DNA of 20,485 bases from RUG13615 sp040307715 (GCA_040307715.1 JAWRJC010000099.1:1-20485), one strand, 5' to 3'; shown: positions 10,944-18,152, numbered from the stretch's first letter. Made by a program: numbers and translations. Notes: generated by a model not told the origin, from the sequence alone.

Positions 10944-11741
10944 TTAGAGCTGATAGCCAGACTTCTTGATGACGTCGATGATCTTGTCGGCGATCTCTTC
11001 CGGTTCACCGGTGAGCTTGGTGCCGGCTCTCGCCATGTCAGGCTCGATGAAGCTGCCGGGCTGCGTCGGGCTGCCGGGCAGGCCGATGTACTTCTCGTCG
11101 ACATCCAGATCCGCTTTGCCCCAGATGGTCAGCGGCTTTTTCTTGGACTTGATGATGCCCATCGCGGTGACCATTCTCGGCTTGTTAGCGCCTCTGGCGA
11201 TACCGATAACTGCCGGAAGTTCAACTTCGTAAGCAACGTAGCCGTTCGGGGTCTTTTTCTTGACCTTGGCAACGCCGTCTTCGACTTCCATCTCGATGAT
11301 GTTGCTGATATGGGGCAGTTCCATCCACTCGCCGATCTGGGAGATCATCTGGGAGGTAGCACCATCAGCAGACTCGTTGCCGCCGAGGACGATATCAGCT
11401 TCGATACCGATCTTCTTGAAGCCCTGGACCAGGGTGTAGGAAGTTGCGAAGGTGTCAGCACCGCCGAATGCTCTGTCGCTCAGGATGTACGCTTCGTCAG
11501 CGCCCATCGCCAGACATTCTTTGATCTGGGGAGCATTGAAGTCCGGGCACATCGCGACTGCGATGACTTTGCCGCCGAACTTGTCTCTCAGCGCCAGACC
11601 AGCTTCGAGAGCGTTTTTGTCGGTCGGGTTGACAATGGAATCAATCCCTTCTCTGACCAGTCTCTTGGTAACGGGATCCAGTCTGAGCTTGTCGTACTGC
11701 TCGGGATCCGGTACCGGTTTCACACATACTACAATATTCAC
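10944..11741 (-). CDS. etfB: Electron transfer flavoprotein, beta subunit
   Basis: The 265-residue protein begins MNIVVCVKPVPDPEQYDKLR, the standard EtfB N-terminus, and carries VLGGNESADGATSQMISQIG in the nucleotide-binding region and LPAVIGIARGANKPRMVTAM further on. In ordinary ETFs this subunit binds AMP; in electron-bifurcating ETFs it binds a second FAD, which I cannot decide from the sequence alone. The start codon is GTG (11739-11741), 7 nt after AAGGAG. It forms a heterodimer with EtfA and is separated from acd by 84 nt that hold an extended -10 box and a hairpin. Confidence 0.97.
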   Translation of the reverse strand: MNIVVCVKPVPDPEQYDKLRLDPVTKRLVREGIDSIVNPTDKNALEAGLALRDKFGGKVIAVAMCPDFNAPQIKECLAMGADEAYILSDRAFGGADTFATSYTLVQGFKKIGIEADIVLGGNESADGATSQMISQIGEWMELPHISNIIEMEVEDGVAKVKKKTPNGYVAYEVELPAVIGIARGANKPRMVTAMGIIKSKKKPLTIWGKADLDVDEKYIGLPGSPTQPGSFIEPDMARAGTKLTGEPEEIADKIIDVIKKSGYQL

Positions 11742-11778
11742 GTCGTTTCTCCTTTTGAATATAGTACTTTATTTTTCA

Positions 11779-11803
11779 GCGGGCATACGCGAGGCATGCC
11801 CGC
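11779..11803 (-). other. Hairpin at the expected 5' end of an etfBA transcript
   Basis: GCGGGCAT and ATGCCCGC form a perfect 8-bp stem with a 9-nt loop. No T run follows on either strand, so it is not an intrinsic terminator. It begins 9 nt downstream of the putative internal -10 box and could protect the mRNA end or mark a processing site. Confidence 0.6.
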
Positions 11804-11811
11804 CAATAACC

Positions 11812-11817
11812 ATTATA
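11812..11817 (-). promoter_or_regulatory. Possible internal extended -10 promoter for etfBA
   Basis: TATAAT preceded by TGA on the minus strand lies just after the acd stop codon. No good -35 is seen 16-18 nt upstream (AAGAAA at 17 nt), so activity would depend on the extended -10. Confidence 0.5.
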
Positions 11818-11825
11818 TCACAAGC

Positions 11826-12977
11826 CTACGCGAATTTCTTCAACGTGTCAGCAGCGATGACCATCTTGTGGACTTCGTTCGTGCCGCCGGGGCTGATCGC
11901 AGCCAGCGCGTCTCTCATGTATCTGTCGACCGGATACTCGGTGATGACGCCGTAGCCGCCCATCAGTTCGATGCAGTGCTGTGCGCTTTCAACAGCAGCT
12001 CTGGTAGCGAAGAGCTTCGCCATGCCGTTCCACAGTGTGGTCGCCTGACCTTCGTCTTTGTAGCAGGCAGCTCTGTAGATCAGGGCTCTGCCGATCTCCC
12101 AGTTCAGACGGATCTCAGCAATGTGCCACTGGATCGCCTGAATCTTCGCGAGCGGCTTGCCGTAGATGATACGGTCGTTCGCGAACTTGACAGCTTCTTC
12201 CATGCAGCCCTTCATGATGCCGACGCAGATCGCGGACATGGACGCACGGCCGATCTCACCGATCTCTTTCAGAGCGATCTTCGCGCCTTCGCCGTCCTTA
12301 CCGAGCATTGCGCTGGCCGGAACTCTGCAGTTGGTCAGGATCATGTCGCCTGTGAGGGAGCCTCTCATACCGGACTTGTTCTCCAGTCTGCCCGGCTTGA
12401 TGCCCGGGTTGTCCATCGGAACGATGAACGCGGACAGGACGTTGTGGCCCTTCGCGTCAACACCGGTCTTCGCGGTGACGATGCAGTAGTCGCAGTTGTG
12501 GGAGTTGGTCAGGAAGCACTTACGGCCGTTGATGATGTAGTCGTCGCCATCCTTCTCAGCAGTGACCTTGTGGTTGTACAGGTCGGTACCGCCGCCCGGC
12601 TCGGTAACAGCCAGGGACCAGATCGCGGAGCCGTCGCACATGCCGGGCAGGTACTTCTGCTTCTGCTCTTCAGTACCGAAATCGTTCATGCCGCCGACTG
12701 CCAGCTGATGCGCGAAGAGGAATGTGGTGAAACCAGCGGAAGCCTTACCGAACTCTTCCATTGCGATGATGCGTTCGACATGGCCCAGGCCTACGCCACC
12801 GTACTCTTCCGGAACAAAGATGCCAAGGACACCCAGTTCGCCGACGAGCGGGAACAGTTCGCTCGGGCAGCTGTGGTCCTCATCCCACTTCGCAGCGTTG
12901 GGAGCAAGGTACTCCTCTGCGAATTCTCTGAATGCCTGCTGCAGCATCTTCTGTTCTTCTGTGAAATGAACATTCAT
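11826..12977 (-). CDS. Acyl-CoA dehydrogenase (Bcd-like) lacking the usual catalytic glutamate
   Basis: The 383-residue protein has the same length as Megasphaera butyryl-CoA dehydrogenase. Visible parts are the N-terminal helical domain (MNVHFTEEQKMLQQAFREFA), the FAD/substrate segment SLAVTEPGGGTDL (121-133), and the C-terminal helical domain ending GGYGVITEYPVDRYMRDALA followed by AISPGGTNEVHKM. In Bcd the last motif is IYEGTNEV with the catalytic Glu367; here that position is Gly364, as in isovaleryl-CoA-type enzymes that use another Glu. The start is the ATG at 12975-12977 with AGGAGG 9 nt upstream; a longer frame from 13061 runs through the leader and is not used. It is the first gene of acd-etfB-etfA, so it passes electrons to or from the ETF. 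It may work as a dehydrogenase or as an enoyl-CoA reductase; the substrate is unknown. Confidence 0.93.
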   Translation of the reverse strand: MNVHFTEEQKMLQQAFREFAEEYLAPNAAKWDEDHSCPSELFPLVGELGVLGIFVPEEYGGVGLGHVERIIAMEEFGKASAGFTTFLFAHQLAVGGMNDFGTEEQKQKYLPGMCDGSAIWSLAVTEPGGGTDLYNHKVTAEKDGDDYIINGRKCFLTNSHNCDYCIVTAKTGVDAKGHNVLSAFIVPMDNPGIKPGRLENKSGMRGSLTGDMILTNCRVPASAMLGKDGEGAKIALKEIGEIGRASMSAICVGIMKGCMEEAVKFANDRIIYGKPLAKIQAIQWHIAEIRLNWEIGRALIYRAACYKDEGQATTLWNGMAKLFATRAAVESAQHCIELMGGYGVITEYPVDRYMRDALAAISPGGTNEVHKMVIAADTLKKFA

Positions 12978-13086
12978 AGACTTTTTCCTCCTATATGAAT
13001 AGATGTTATGAATAGGCTTGTTGCCGCTGCAGAATCGCTCCTGCAGGCCCGGCTTTTGCATTTACCGCAAAATGCCGTGCTGAAAT

Positions 13087-13115
13087 ATTGTACCACGTTG
13101 ACAATTTTCTATCAA
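13087..13115 (-). promoter_or_regulatory. Sigma-A-type promoter of the acd-etfB-etfA operon
   Basis: TTGATA (13110-13115) and TACAAT (13087-13092) are separated by exactly 17 nt on the minus strand. Transcription should start near 13080, giving a leader of about 100 nt. The leader holds a GCATTT-loop-AAATGC hairpin, a CTGCAG-loop-CTGCAG hairpin and a direct repeat TATTCATA (12994-13001, 13007-13014) just before the ribosome binding site. Confidence 0.85.
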
Positions 13116-13203
13116 GGCGTTTGGCTTGAAAAATGCGCTTTTCCGGAACACCGAACTTTCTGAAATCGGCTTCCTTTTCCTGTATCCGGCCTGTCTTTTC
13201 AGG

Positions 13204-14520
13204 CTAGTCCACAAACGCCTCGTAAATCGCGCGCGTCGCGTTCTCAAAATCGTCGTTTTCCACACCGACGATGATGTTCATTTCGCTGCTGCCCTGATCG
13301 ATCATACGGATATTGACGCCCGCTTCCGCCAGCGCTGTGAACAGTCTGGCCGCGACGCCGAGCCGGTAGCTCATGCCGACGCCTACGGTAGCGAGCAGCG
13401 CCATGTTCTCAAAGACTTCGATGGTGTCCAGTTTGAGCTGCTTGCTCAGTTCCTCGGTGACTTCCTCGATCCGCCCGGCCAGTTCCCTGTCGTCCACGAC
13501 GATGGACAGGGTATCGATACCGGTCGGCATGTGCTCGATCGGAATGTTGAAGTCTTCCAGGATACCGGTCAGACGGCGGATAAAGCCGCGTTCCTGGTTC
13601 ATGCGGTTCTTATACAGGTTGATGACCGTGAAGCCCTTGCTGCCGGCAATGCCGGTGACCGTGCGTTTCTTCGACTCTTCGGTGGGCTCCGCCGTAATGA
13701 ATGTGCCGGGGTCATCCGGCATATTGGTATTACGGATATTGATCGGGATCTCCGACGCACGCACCGGATAGATCGCGTCCTCGTGCAGGACAGAAGCGCC
13801 CATGTAGGACAGCTCGCGCAGCTCCTTGTAGGAAATGTGGCTGATCGGCTTGGGGTTCTTGACGATCCGCGGATCCGCCATCAGGAATCCGGACACATCC
13901 GTCCAGTTCTCGTAGATGTCCGCGCCGACCGCACTGGCCACGATGGAGCCGGTGATATCGGAACCGCCGCGGGAAAAGGTCTTGATGCTTCCGTCCGGTT
14001 TGGATCCGTAAAATCCGGGAATGACTGCGTGATCATGACCAGCCAGCGCTGCTGCCAGCGCTTCGTTGGTTTCCTTCTCGAGGAACCGCCCTTTCGCGTC
14101 AAACAGGATCGTCCCTTCCGCATCCACGAAATCGTACCCCAGATACGCTGCAATCAGCTTGGCATTGAGGTACTCGCCGCGGCTCGCGATGTAGTCTTCC
14201 GACGCGCCGGTCTTCATGGCTTCAAGGATCTTATCATATTCGTCCAACAGTCCCGCATCGACGCCGAGGTTGAACGCGACCGCGCTGAACCGGTCGCAGA
14301 CCACCTGGAACAGCTGCTCATACGGCAGATGGTGCTCGATGTGCATCTTGCAGGAGTACAGGAGATCCGTGATCTTGCTGTCCTCGGGGAACCGCTTGCC
14401 CGGTGCGGATACGACCACGTAATGGATGTCCGGATCTTTATCGATGATTTCTTTGATCTTTGCCAGCTGGATGCCGTCTGCGACGGAAGAACCGCCGAAC
14501 TTCGCAACTTTCATTCCCAT
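13204..14520 (-). CDS. lysC: Aspartate kinase
   Basis: The 438-residue protein catalyses the first step of the aspartate pathway, phosphorylating aspartate for lysine, methionine and threonine synthesis. The N-terminus MGMKVAKFGGSSVADG is the kinase nucleotide-binding motif; VIPGFYGSKPDGSIKTFSRG then GSDITGSIVA is the second conserved site. The C-terminal third (about 300-438) contains tandem ACT regulatory domains (TVINLYKNRMNQERGF; LATVGVGMSYRLGVAARLFT), so feedback inhibition by amino acids is likely. The single-chain layout resembles the Bacillus YclM/monofunctional type; lysC is used as the generic name. The ATG at 14518-14520 has AAGGA 9 nt upstream; a second ATG two codons later is too far. 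It follows metK by 83 nt with no evident terminator. Confidence 0.95.
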   Translation of the reverse strand: MGMKVAKFGGSSVADGIQLAKIKEIIDKDPDIHYVVVSAPGKRFPEDSKITDLLYSCKMHIEHHLPYEQLFQVVCDRFSAVAFNLGVDAGLLDEYDKILEAMKTGASEDYIASRGEYLNAKLIAAYLGYDFVDAEGTILFDAKGRFLEKETNEALAAALAGHDHAVIPGFYGSKPDGSIKTFSRGGSDITGSIVASAVGADIYENWTDVSGFLMADPRIVKNPKPISHISYKELRELSYMGASVLHEDAIYPVRASEIPINIRNTNMPDDPGTFITAEPTEESKKRTVTGIAGSKGFTVINLYKNRMNQERGFIRRLTGILEDFNIPIEHMPTGIDTLSIVVDDRELAGRIEEVTEELSKQLKLDTIEVFENMALLATVGVGMSYRLGVAARLFTALAEAGVNIRMIDQGSSEMNIIVGVENDDFENATRAIYEAFVD

Positions 14521-14603
14521 TCTTTTGCTTCCTTCTTTCTTTCTTACTGATGTCTTCTTATTCTGTCATACCGGCGGACGCAAGCTGCCGCAGGCACAGT
14601 TTT

Positions 14604-15803
14604 TTACAGAGCCTCCCGCAGCTTCAGCTCTTCGCGGAGTTCTTCCGCCTTGTCGGTCTTCTCCCATGTCAGGTCAAGATCGGTCCGGCCGAAATGCCCG
14701 TATGCCGCCACCTGCCGGTAGATCGGTCTGCGCAGGTCCAGCTTGTCGATGATCGCCGCCGGCCGCAGATCGAAGTGTCTGGTCACGATCTCCGCCAGTT
14801 CGTCATCGGAGACGATACCGGTGCCGAAGCTGTCGACCAGGACAGAGACCGGATGCGCGACGCCGATCGCGTACGCCAGCTGGATCTCACAGCGCTTCGC
14901 CAGCCCTGCCGCCACCAGATTTTTGGCAACGTATCTGGCCGCGTAAGCTGCGGAACGGTCGACCTTCGTCGGGTCTTTGCCGCTGAACGCACCGCCGCCG
15001 TGACGGGCATATCCTCCGTAAGTATCTACTATGATTTTTCGTCCTGTCAACCCCGAATCCGCATACGGACCGCCCTTGACGAACCGCCCGGTCGGATTGA
15101 CGTAGTACCTGGTCTTTTCGTCCAGGAAGATCTCCGGGATGATGGGCCGGATCACGTGCTCGATGATGTCCTTGCGGATCGTCTCCAGGGTGACATCCTC
15201 GTCGTGCTGCGTGGAGACGACGACCGCGTCCACGCGCACCGGCACATCCTCTTCATACTCGACCGTGACCTGCGTCTTGCCGTCCGGTCTGAGGTACGGC
15301 AGGGTGCCGTTCTTGCGGACCTCCGCGAGCCGCCGGGAAAGGCGGTGTGCCAGGGAGATCGGCAGCGGCATCAGCTCGGGCGTTTCATCACAGGCAAACC
15401 CGAACATCATGCCCTGGTCGCCGGCGCCGATCTGATCGTACGGATCCTCGTCCGCTGCGTCGTCTCTCTTCTCGAGCGCCGCATCAACACCCATCGCGAT
15501 ATCGGGAGACTGCTCATCCACTGCCATCACAACAGCGCAGGTATTGCCGTCAAAGCCATACTCGCTCCTGTCGTAGCCGATGTCGCAGATGACATCGCGG
15601 GCGATCTTCGGGATATCGACATAGCACTCGGTCGTGATCTCCCCCATGATCATCGCGTACCCGGTCTTGACGGTCGTCTCCGCCGCGATACGCCCCATCG
15701 GGTCTCTCTCGAGGATCGCGTCTACGATGGCGTCCGAGATCTGGTCGCAGACTTTATCCGGATGCCCTTCTGTGACTGATTCTGATGTAAACAGTTTTTT
15801 CAT
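14604..15803 (-). CDS. metK: S-adenosylmethionine synthetase
   Basis: The 399-residue protein makes SAM from methionine and ATP in the cytoplasm. It starts MKKLFTSESVTEGHPDKVCD and contains the ATP-site hexapeptide region GAGDQGMMFGFA and the phosphate-binding GGGAFSGKDPTKVDRSAAYA. Length is normal for the family (about 380-400). The start is the ATG at 15801-15803, 5 nt after AAAGGAG; an upstream in-frame extension to 15881 would run through the riboswitch terminator and is rejected. Expression should be switched off by SAM through the S-box element in the leader. The next gene is lysC, in the same pathway. Confidence 0.98.
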   Translation of the reverse strand: MKKLFTSESVTEGHPDKVCDQISDAIVDAILERDPMGRIAAETTVKTGYAMIMGEITTECYVDIPKIARDVICDIGYDRSEYGFDGNTCAVVMAVDEQSPDIAMGVDAALEKRDDAADEDPYDQIGAGDQGMMFGFACDETPELMPLPISLAHRLSRRLAEVRKNGTLPYLRPDGKTQVTVEYEEDVPVRVDAVVVSTQHDEDVTLETIRKDIIEHVIRPIIPEIFLDEKTRYYVNPTGRFVKGGPYADSGLTGRKIIVDTYGGYARHGGGAFSGKDPTKVDRSAAYAARYVAKNLVAAGLAKRCEIQLAYAIGVAHPVSVLVDSFGTGIVSDDELAEIVTRHFDLRPAAIIDKLDLRRPIYRQVAAYGHFGRTDLDLTWEKTDKAEELREELKLREAL

Positions 15804-15830
15804 TTTTGCTCCTTTCCGGATCCTGTATGG

Positions 15831-15856
15831 AAAAAGCCTCTTCGAAAGAAGAGGCT
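15831..15856 (-). terminator. Riboswitch-controlled intrinsic terminator in the metK leader
   Basis: AGCCTCTTC and GAAGAGGCT form a perfect 9-bp stem with a TTTC loop, followed by TTTTT on the minus strand. It lies 27 nt before the metK start. The left arm can instead pair with AAGATGAGG at the 3' end of the aptamer (8 of 9 bases), which gives the antiterminator. Confidence 0.95.
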
Positions 15857-15875
15857 CGCATAATCTTTGCTTTCC

Positions 15876-15977
15876 CCTCATCTTTCAGCTCTCGCTGTAG
15901 GATTTGGCACCCGCATGCTTGCCGCACCGGGTTGCCGGGCTTCACTGGGCCTAGTCCCTCCGCCACTCTTAATAAGG
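15876..15977 (-). promoter_or_regulatory. SAM-I (S-box) riboswitch aptamer controlling metK
   Basis: On the minus strand the S-box core is present in order: AAGAGTGGCGGAGGGAC, the GTGAAGCCCGGCAACC segment, GGTGCCAAATCC, a CAGC-GAGA-GCTG hairpin, and AAAGATGAGG. The P1 helix can form between CCTTATT at the 5' end and GATGAGG at the 3' end. When SAM binds, P1 is held and the downstream terminator forms; without SAM the 3' strand of P1 pairs with the terminator arm and metK is read through. About 102 nt, a usual size. Confidence 0.96.
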
Positions 15978-16006
15978 ATCCTTACATATATAATTGTAAC
16001 GCACCT

Positions 16007-16035
16007 ATCGTACTATGACGACTCCGTGCTGTCAA
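16007..16035 (-). promoter_or_regulatory. Sigma-A-type promoter of the metK riboswitch transcript
   Basis: TTGACA (16030-16035) and TACGAT (16007-16012) are 17 nt apart on the minus strand. The start site should be near 16000, about 23 nt before the aptamer. Confidence 0.85.
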
Positions 16036-16073
16036 CAGAAGCGGCAGAATCTGCAGTGCCTTTTTCTGGCCGC

Positions 16074-16799
16074 TCAGTCGAACCTGTACATCTGCCGGAT
16101 CTCTTCCTTCAAGGGAGCTCCGACTGCACGCACGGCAGCAGCCGCAAGGACATGCGTCGGATCGATGTTGGGCCTGTCGATGCCGAATTCGCTGAACGCG
16201 ATCGGCAGTTCCGTGCACCCGAGCACCATCGTCTTTGCACCGTGCGCCGCAAGATCATCCATCGCCGCGTTAAACCCGGTCAGGTCGATCTCCATATTGC
16301 CCGCTTTGATCCCCTTGTAAATGACATCCATGACGTGCTGCTGCCCGGCCGGATCCGGCACGAGCGTCTTGATGCCGGCCGCCTCGAAGGCTCTGCGGTA
16401 CACACCGGACTGCACTGTGCCGTCCGTCGCCAGCAGGCCGACCGTATCGATGCCCAGCCTTTTCACCGCCGCGGCGGTCTCGTTGATCATGTGCAGGAAC
16501 GGGATGTCCACGATCGAGGACACCAGGTCATAGTAATAGTGCGCCGTGTTGCACGGCATGACCAGCACGTCTGCGCCTGCCGTCTGCAGAGTCAGGGCGC
16601 TTTTTTCCATCTCCGGAACGGGATCTTTCCCGCCGCCAAGGATCGACGCCGTCCTGTCGGCGATCTCCGTATTGCTGTCAATGAGGACGCGCACATGGTC
16701 CTGGTCCTTTTCCGCTTTTGTCACTTCGATGATCTTTCTGAACAGGTCACATGTCGCAAGAGGTCCCATGCCTCCGACGATGCCGATCGTAGCTTTCAT
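16074..16799 (-). CDS. Aspartate/glutamate racemase family protein
   Basis: The 241-residue protein begins MKATIGIVGGMGPLATCDLF, typical of cofactor-independent amino-acid racemases of the Asp/Glu/hydantoin family. Both catalytic cysteines are visible: Cys83 in VLVMPCNTAHYY and Cys195 in TMVLGCTELPIA. Such enzymes interconvert L- and D-aspartate or L- and D-glutamate, often for cell-wall or D-amino-acid metabolism; sequence alone does not fix the substrate, but the MPCNTAH motif fits the aspartate racemase (RacD/YgeA) side more than MurI. The ATG lies 7 nt after AAAGGAG. It ends about 40 nt before the metK promoter and is divergent from the 402-residue gene. Confidence 0.9.
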   Translation of the reverse strand: MKATIGIVGGMGPLATCDLFRKIIEVTKAEKDQDHVRVLIDSNTEIADRTASILGGGKDPVPEMEKSALTLQTAGADVLVMPCNTAHYYYDLVSSIVDIPFLHMINETAAAVKRLGIDTVGLLATDGTVQSGVYRRAFEAAGIKTLVPDPAGQQHVMDVIYKGIKAGNMEIDLTGFNAAMDDLAAHGAKTMVLGCTELPIAFSEFGIDRPNIDPTHVLAAAAVRAVGAPLKEEIRQMYRFD

Positions 16800-16847
16800 G
16801 CCGGCACTCCTTTATTCCGTACGATTAGAACTATACCTTAATAATAG

Positions 16848-16853
16848 ATTATA
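16848..16853 (-). promoter_or_regulatory. Candidate -10 box for the racemase gene, abutting a dyad
   Basis: TATAAT on the minus strand lies about 50 nt before the start codon, with a weak -35 (CTTGCA, 17 nt upstream). The palindrome GGCGG-TT-CCGCC (16854-16865) directly adjoins the -10 and fills part of the spacer, where a bound repressor would block RNA polymerase. Confidence 0.55.
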
Positions 16854-16909
16854 GGCGGTTCCGCCTTCTCTGCAAGGCTTTTGGCACCGCTTATTCTCCC
16901 GGAACCGCC

Positions 16910-16937
16910 TTGTCCGCTCCGTGCCGGATGGTATAAT
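16910..16937 (+). promoter_or_regulatory. Extended -10 promoter that predicts a leaderless transcript
   Basis: TTGTCC (16910-16915), a 16-nt spacer and TATAAT (16932-16937) with TG one base upstream. Only 6 nt (AGACCC) separate the -10 from ATG at 16944, so the usual start site falls on the A of the ATG. Confidence 0.75.
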
Positions 16938-16943
16938 AGACCC

Positions 16944-18152
16944 ATGGAACGCAATTTTCGCCTCATCAAGGGAGGCCTGAAGGACAAGACGGAATGGCGG
17001 CGGTATTTCATCTCCGCCTATGTGACCGACACCCGGCTCATGGGTGTTCTTGGCATGTACATCCACTGGCGCGCCGCGGACAACGGACAGACTGCGGACT
17101 TCCACCAGTTCTTTTATTTTGACGCCGAAGAGACCGGCTTTGAGACCTACCTCGGGCTCTGGTCGGACGATCCGCAGGAAGTCGCGGAAAAGGAACGCGA
17201 GAACAGCGGCGGGCTTGGCGGGAAAAAAGTCAATCTGACTCTCACCGAAGCCAAACACATCCTCCGGCACTATCTGGAATTCAACAGAGCGCACGGACTG
17301 CCGATGCCGCCCGGTAAAGAGGAGTATCTTTCGCTGCTCAAAGACCTGCCGCCGCTCAGCGAGGAGGAGGAATTCTGGCTCCTCAAAAAGCAGTGCGCTC
17401 CGGTCACATCCGAGTACGCGCTGATCCATTACTTCCTGATGCGCAGCTTTGGCAAAGATCTGGAGGCAGTCGGGCTGCTCACCGGCGACGGGCGCAGACA
17501 GGATGTCTACCCCGCCTGCGGGATCGCCGCGATGTGCCGCAACGCGATCCGTGAAGAACACGGACTGTTCCATTGCGATTCGCTGATCGAACACGGCGGG
17601 CAGTACGAAGTCGTCGTTACGAAGATCCGCGTCACGGACATGAAGATCGAAAAATGCGAGATGGTCTCCGCCATGCCGGTCACTCCGCAGGAGGCGGCCC
17701 TGATCCTCTCGCGCCCCGAATTCATCACCGTCTACCGCGTGCTCGACGCCGGTCTGTTCGATCTCGATGAAGACGAAGACTACGACGACATCACCAACGG
17801 CAGACTGCAGGCGTTCACGCTGGATTTCGATACGATGTCGGATTCCTATGACACCGGCCGGCTGTTTTTCACCTTCTACGACAACAATACGTATGTGGAC
17901 CGCCCCGTCTTCCTGCTCAGCGGCGATGTGCGCGGCGTCTATTATCTAACGGATCTCGGGCAGTTGCTCGTGATGGCATACGACCTCAAGGCGATCCAGG
18001 AACTGGAGCGCCAGCTCGACGACGAAGGATGCGGTCTGCCCCTTTTCCTGACCGAACGGTTTGAATTCAAAGAGCCGATCCTCTACGAATTTATCCAAAG
18101 CGGCTACGAAGACTTCAATGATTTTGTGGAGGTCATCCGGGACGACGAATGA
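16944..18152 (+). CDS. Unrecognised 402-residue cytoplasmic protein, probably leaderless
   Basis: I do not recognise this family. The protein has no signal peptide or membrane helix and is rich in acidic and aromatic residues. The N-terminal part (MERNFRLIKGGLKDKTEWRR, then YFISAYVTDTRLMGVLGMYI) is likely alpha/beta. A helical middle contains AKHILRHYLEFNRAHGLPMP; a Cys pair occurs in YPACGIAAMCRN near 192-203. An acidic loop DLDEDEDYDDI (about 273-283) precedes a beta-rich C-terminal third ending in FEFKEPILYEFIQSGYEDFN. The ATG at 16944 has no Shine-Dalgarno sequence but lies 6 nt after a TATAAT box. A TTG at 16881 in the same frame would add 21 residues but would place the promoter inside the gene. 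Codon use looks like its neighbours, so there is no sign of transfer. It lies between the racemase gene and the DnaA-box cluster. Confidence 0.85.
   Translation: MERNFRLIKGGLKDKTEWRRYFISAYVTDTRLMGVLGMYIHWRAADNGQTADFHQFFYFDAEETGFETYLGLWSDDPQEVAEKERENSGGLGGKKVNLTLTEAKHILRHYLEFNRAHGLPMPPGKEEYLSLLKDLPPLSEEEEFWLLKKQCAPVTSEYALIHYFLMRSFGKDLEAVGLLTGDGRRQDVYPACGIAAMCRNAIREEHGLFHCDSLIEHGGQYEVVVTKIRVTDMKIEKCEMVSAMPVTPQEAALILSRPEFITVYRVLDAGLFDLDEDEDYDDITNGRLQAFTLDFDTMSDSYDTGRLFFTFYDNNTYVDRPVFLLSGDVRGVYYLTDLGQLLVMAYDLKAIQELERQLDDEGCGLPLFLTERFEFKEPILYEFIQSGYEDFNDFVEVIRDDE

Noticed and set aside
9882..12998. A 1038-codon open frame on the plus strand
   Set aside because: It runs antisense through etfA, etfB and acd and across a terminator and promoter; it is a shadow of real genes.
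13140..13203. Possible terminator after lysC
   Set aside because: Only short imperfect stems (GCCTG/CAGGC and GGAA-CCGA/TCGG-TTCC) without a proper T run; not called.
13126..15779. Long plus-strand frames opposite lysC and metK
   Set aside because: Both sense genes are certain by motif; the antisense products resemble nothing.
15804..15881. N-terminal extension of MetK
   Set aside because: It would translate the terminator hairpin; the ribosome binding site and family alignment place the start at 15803.
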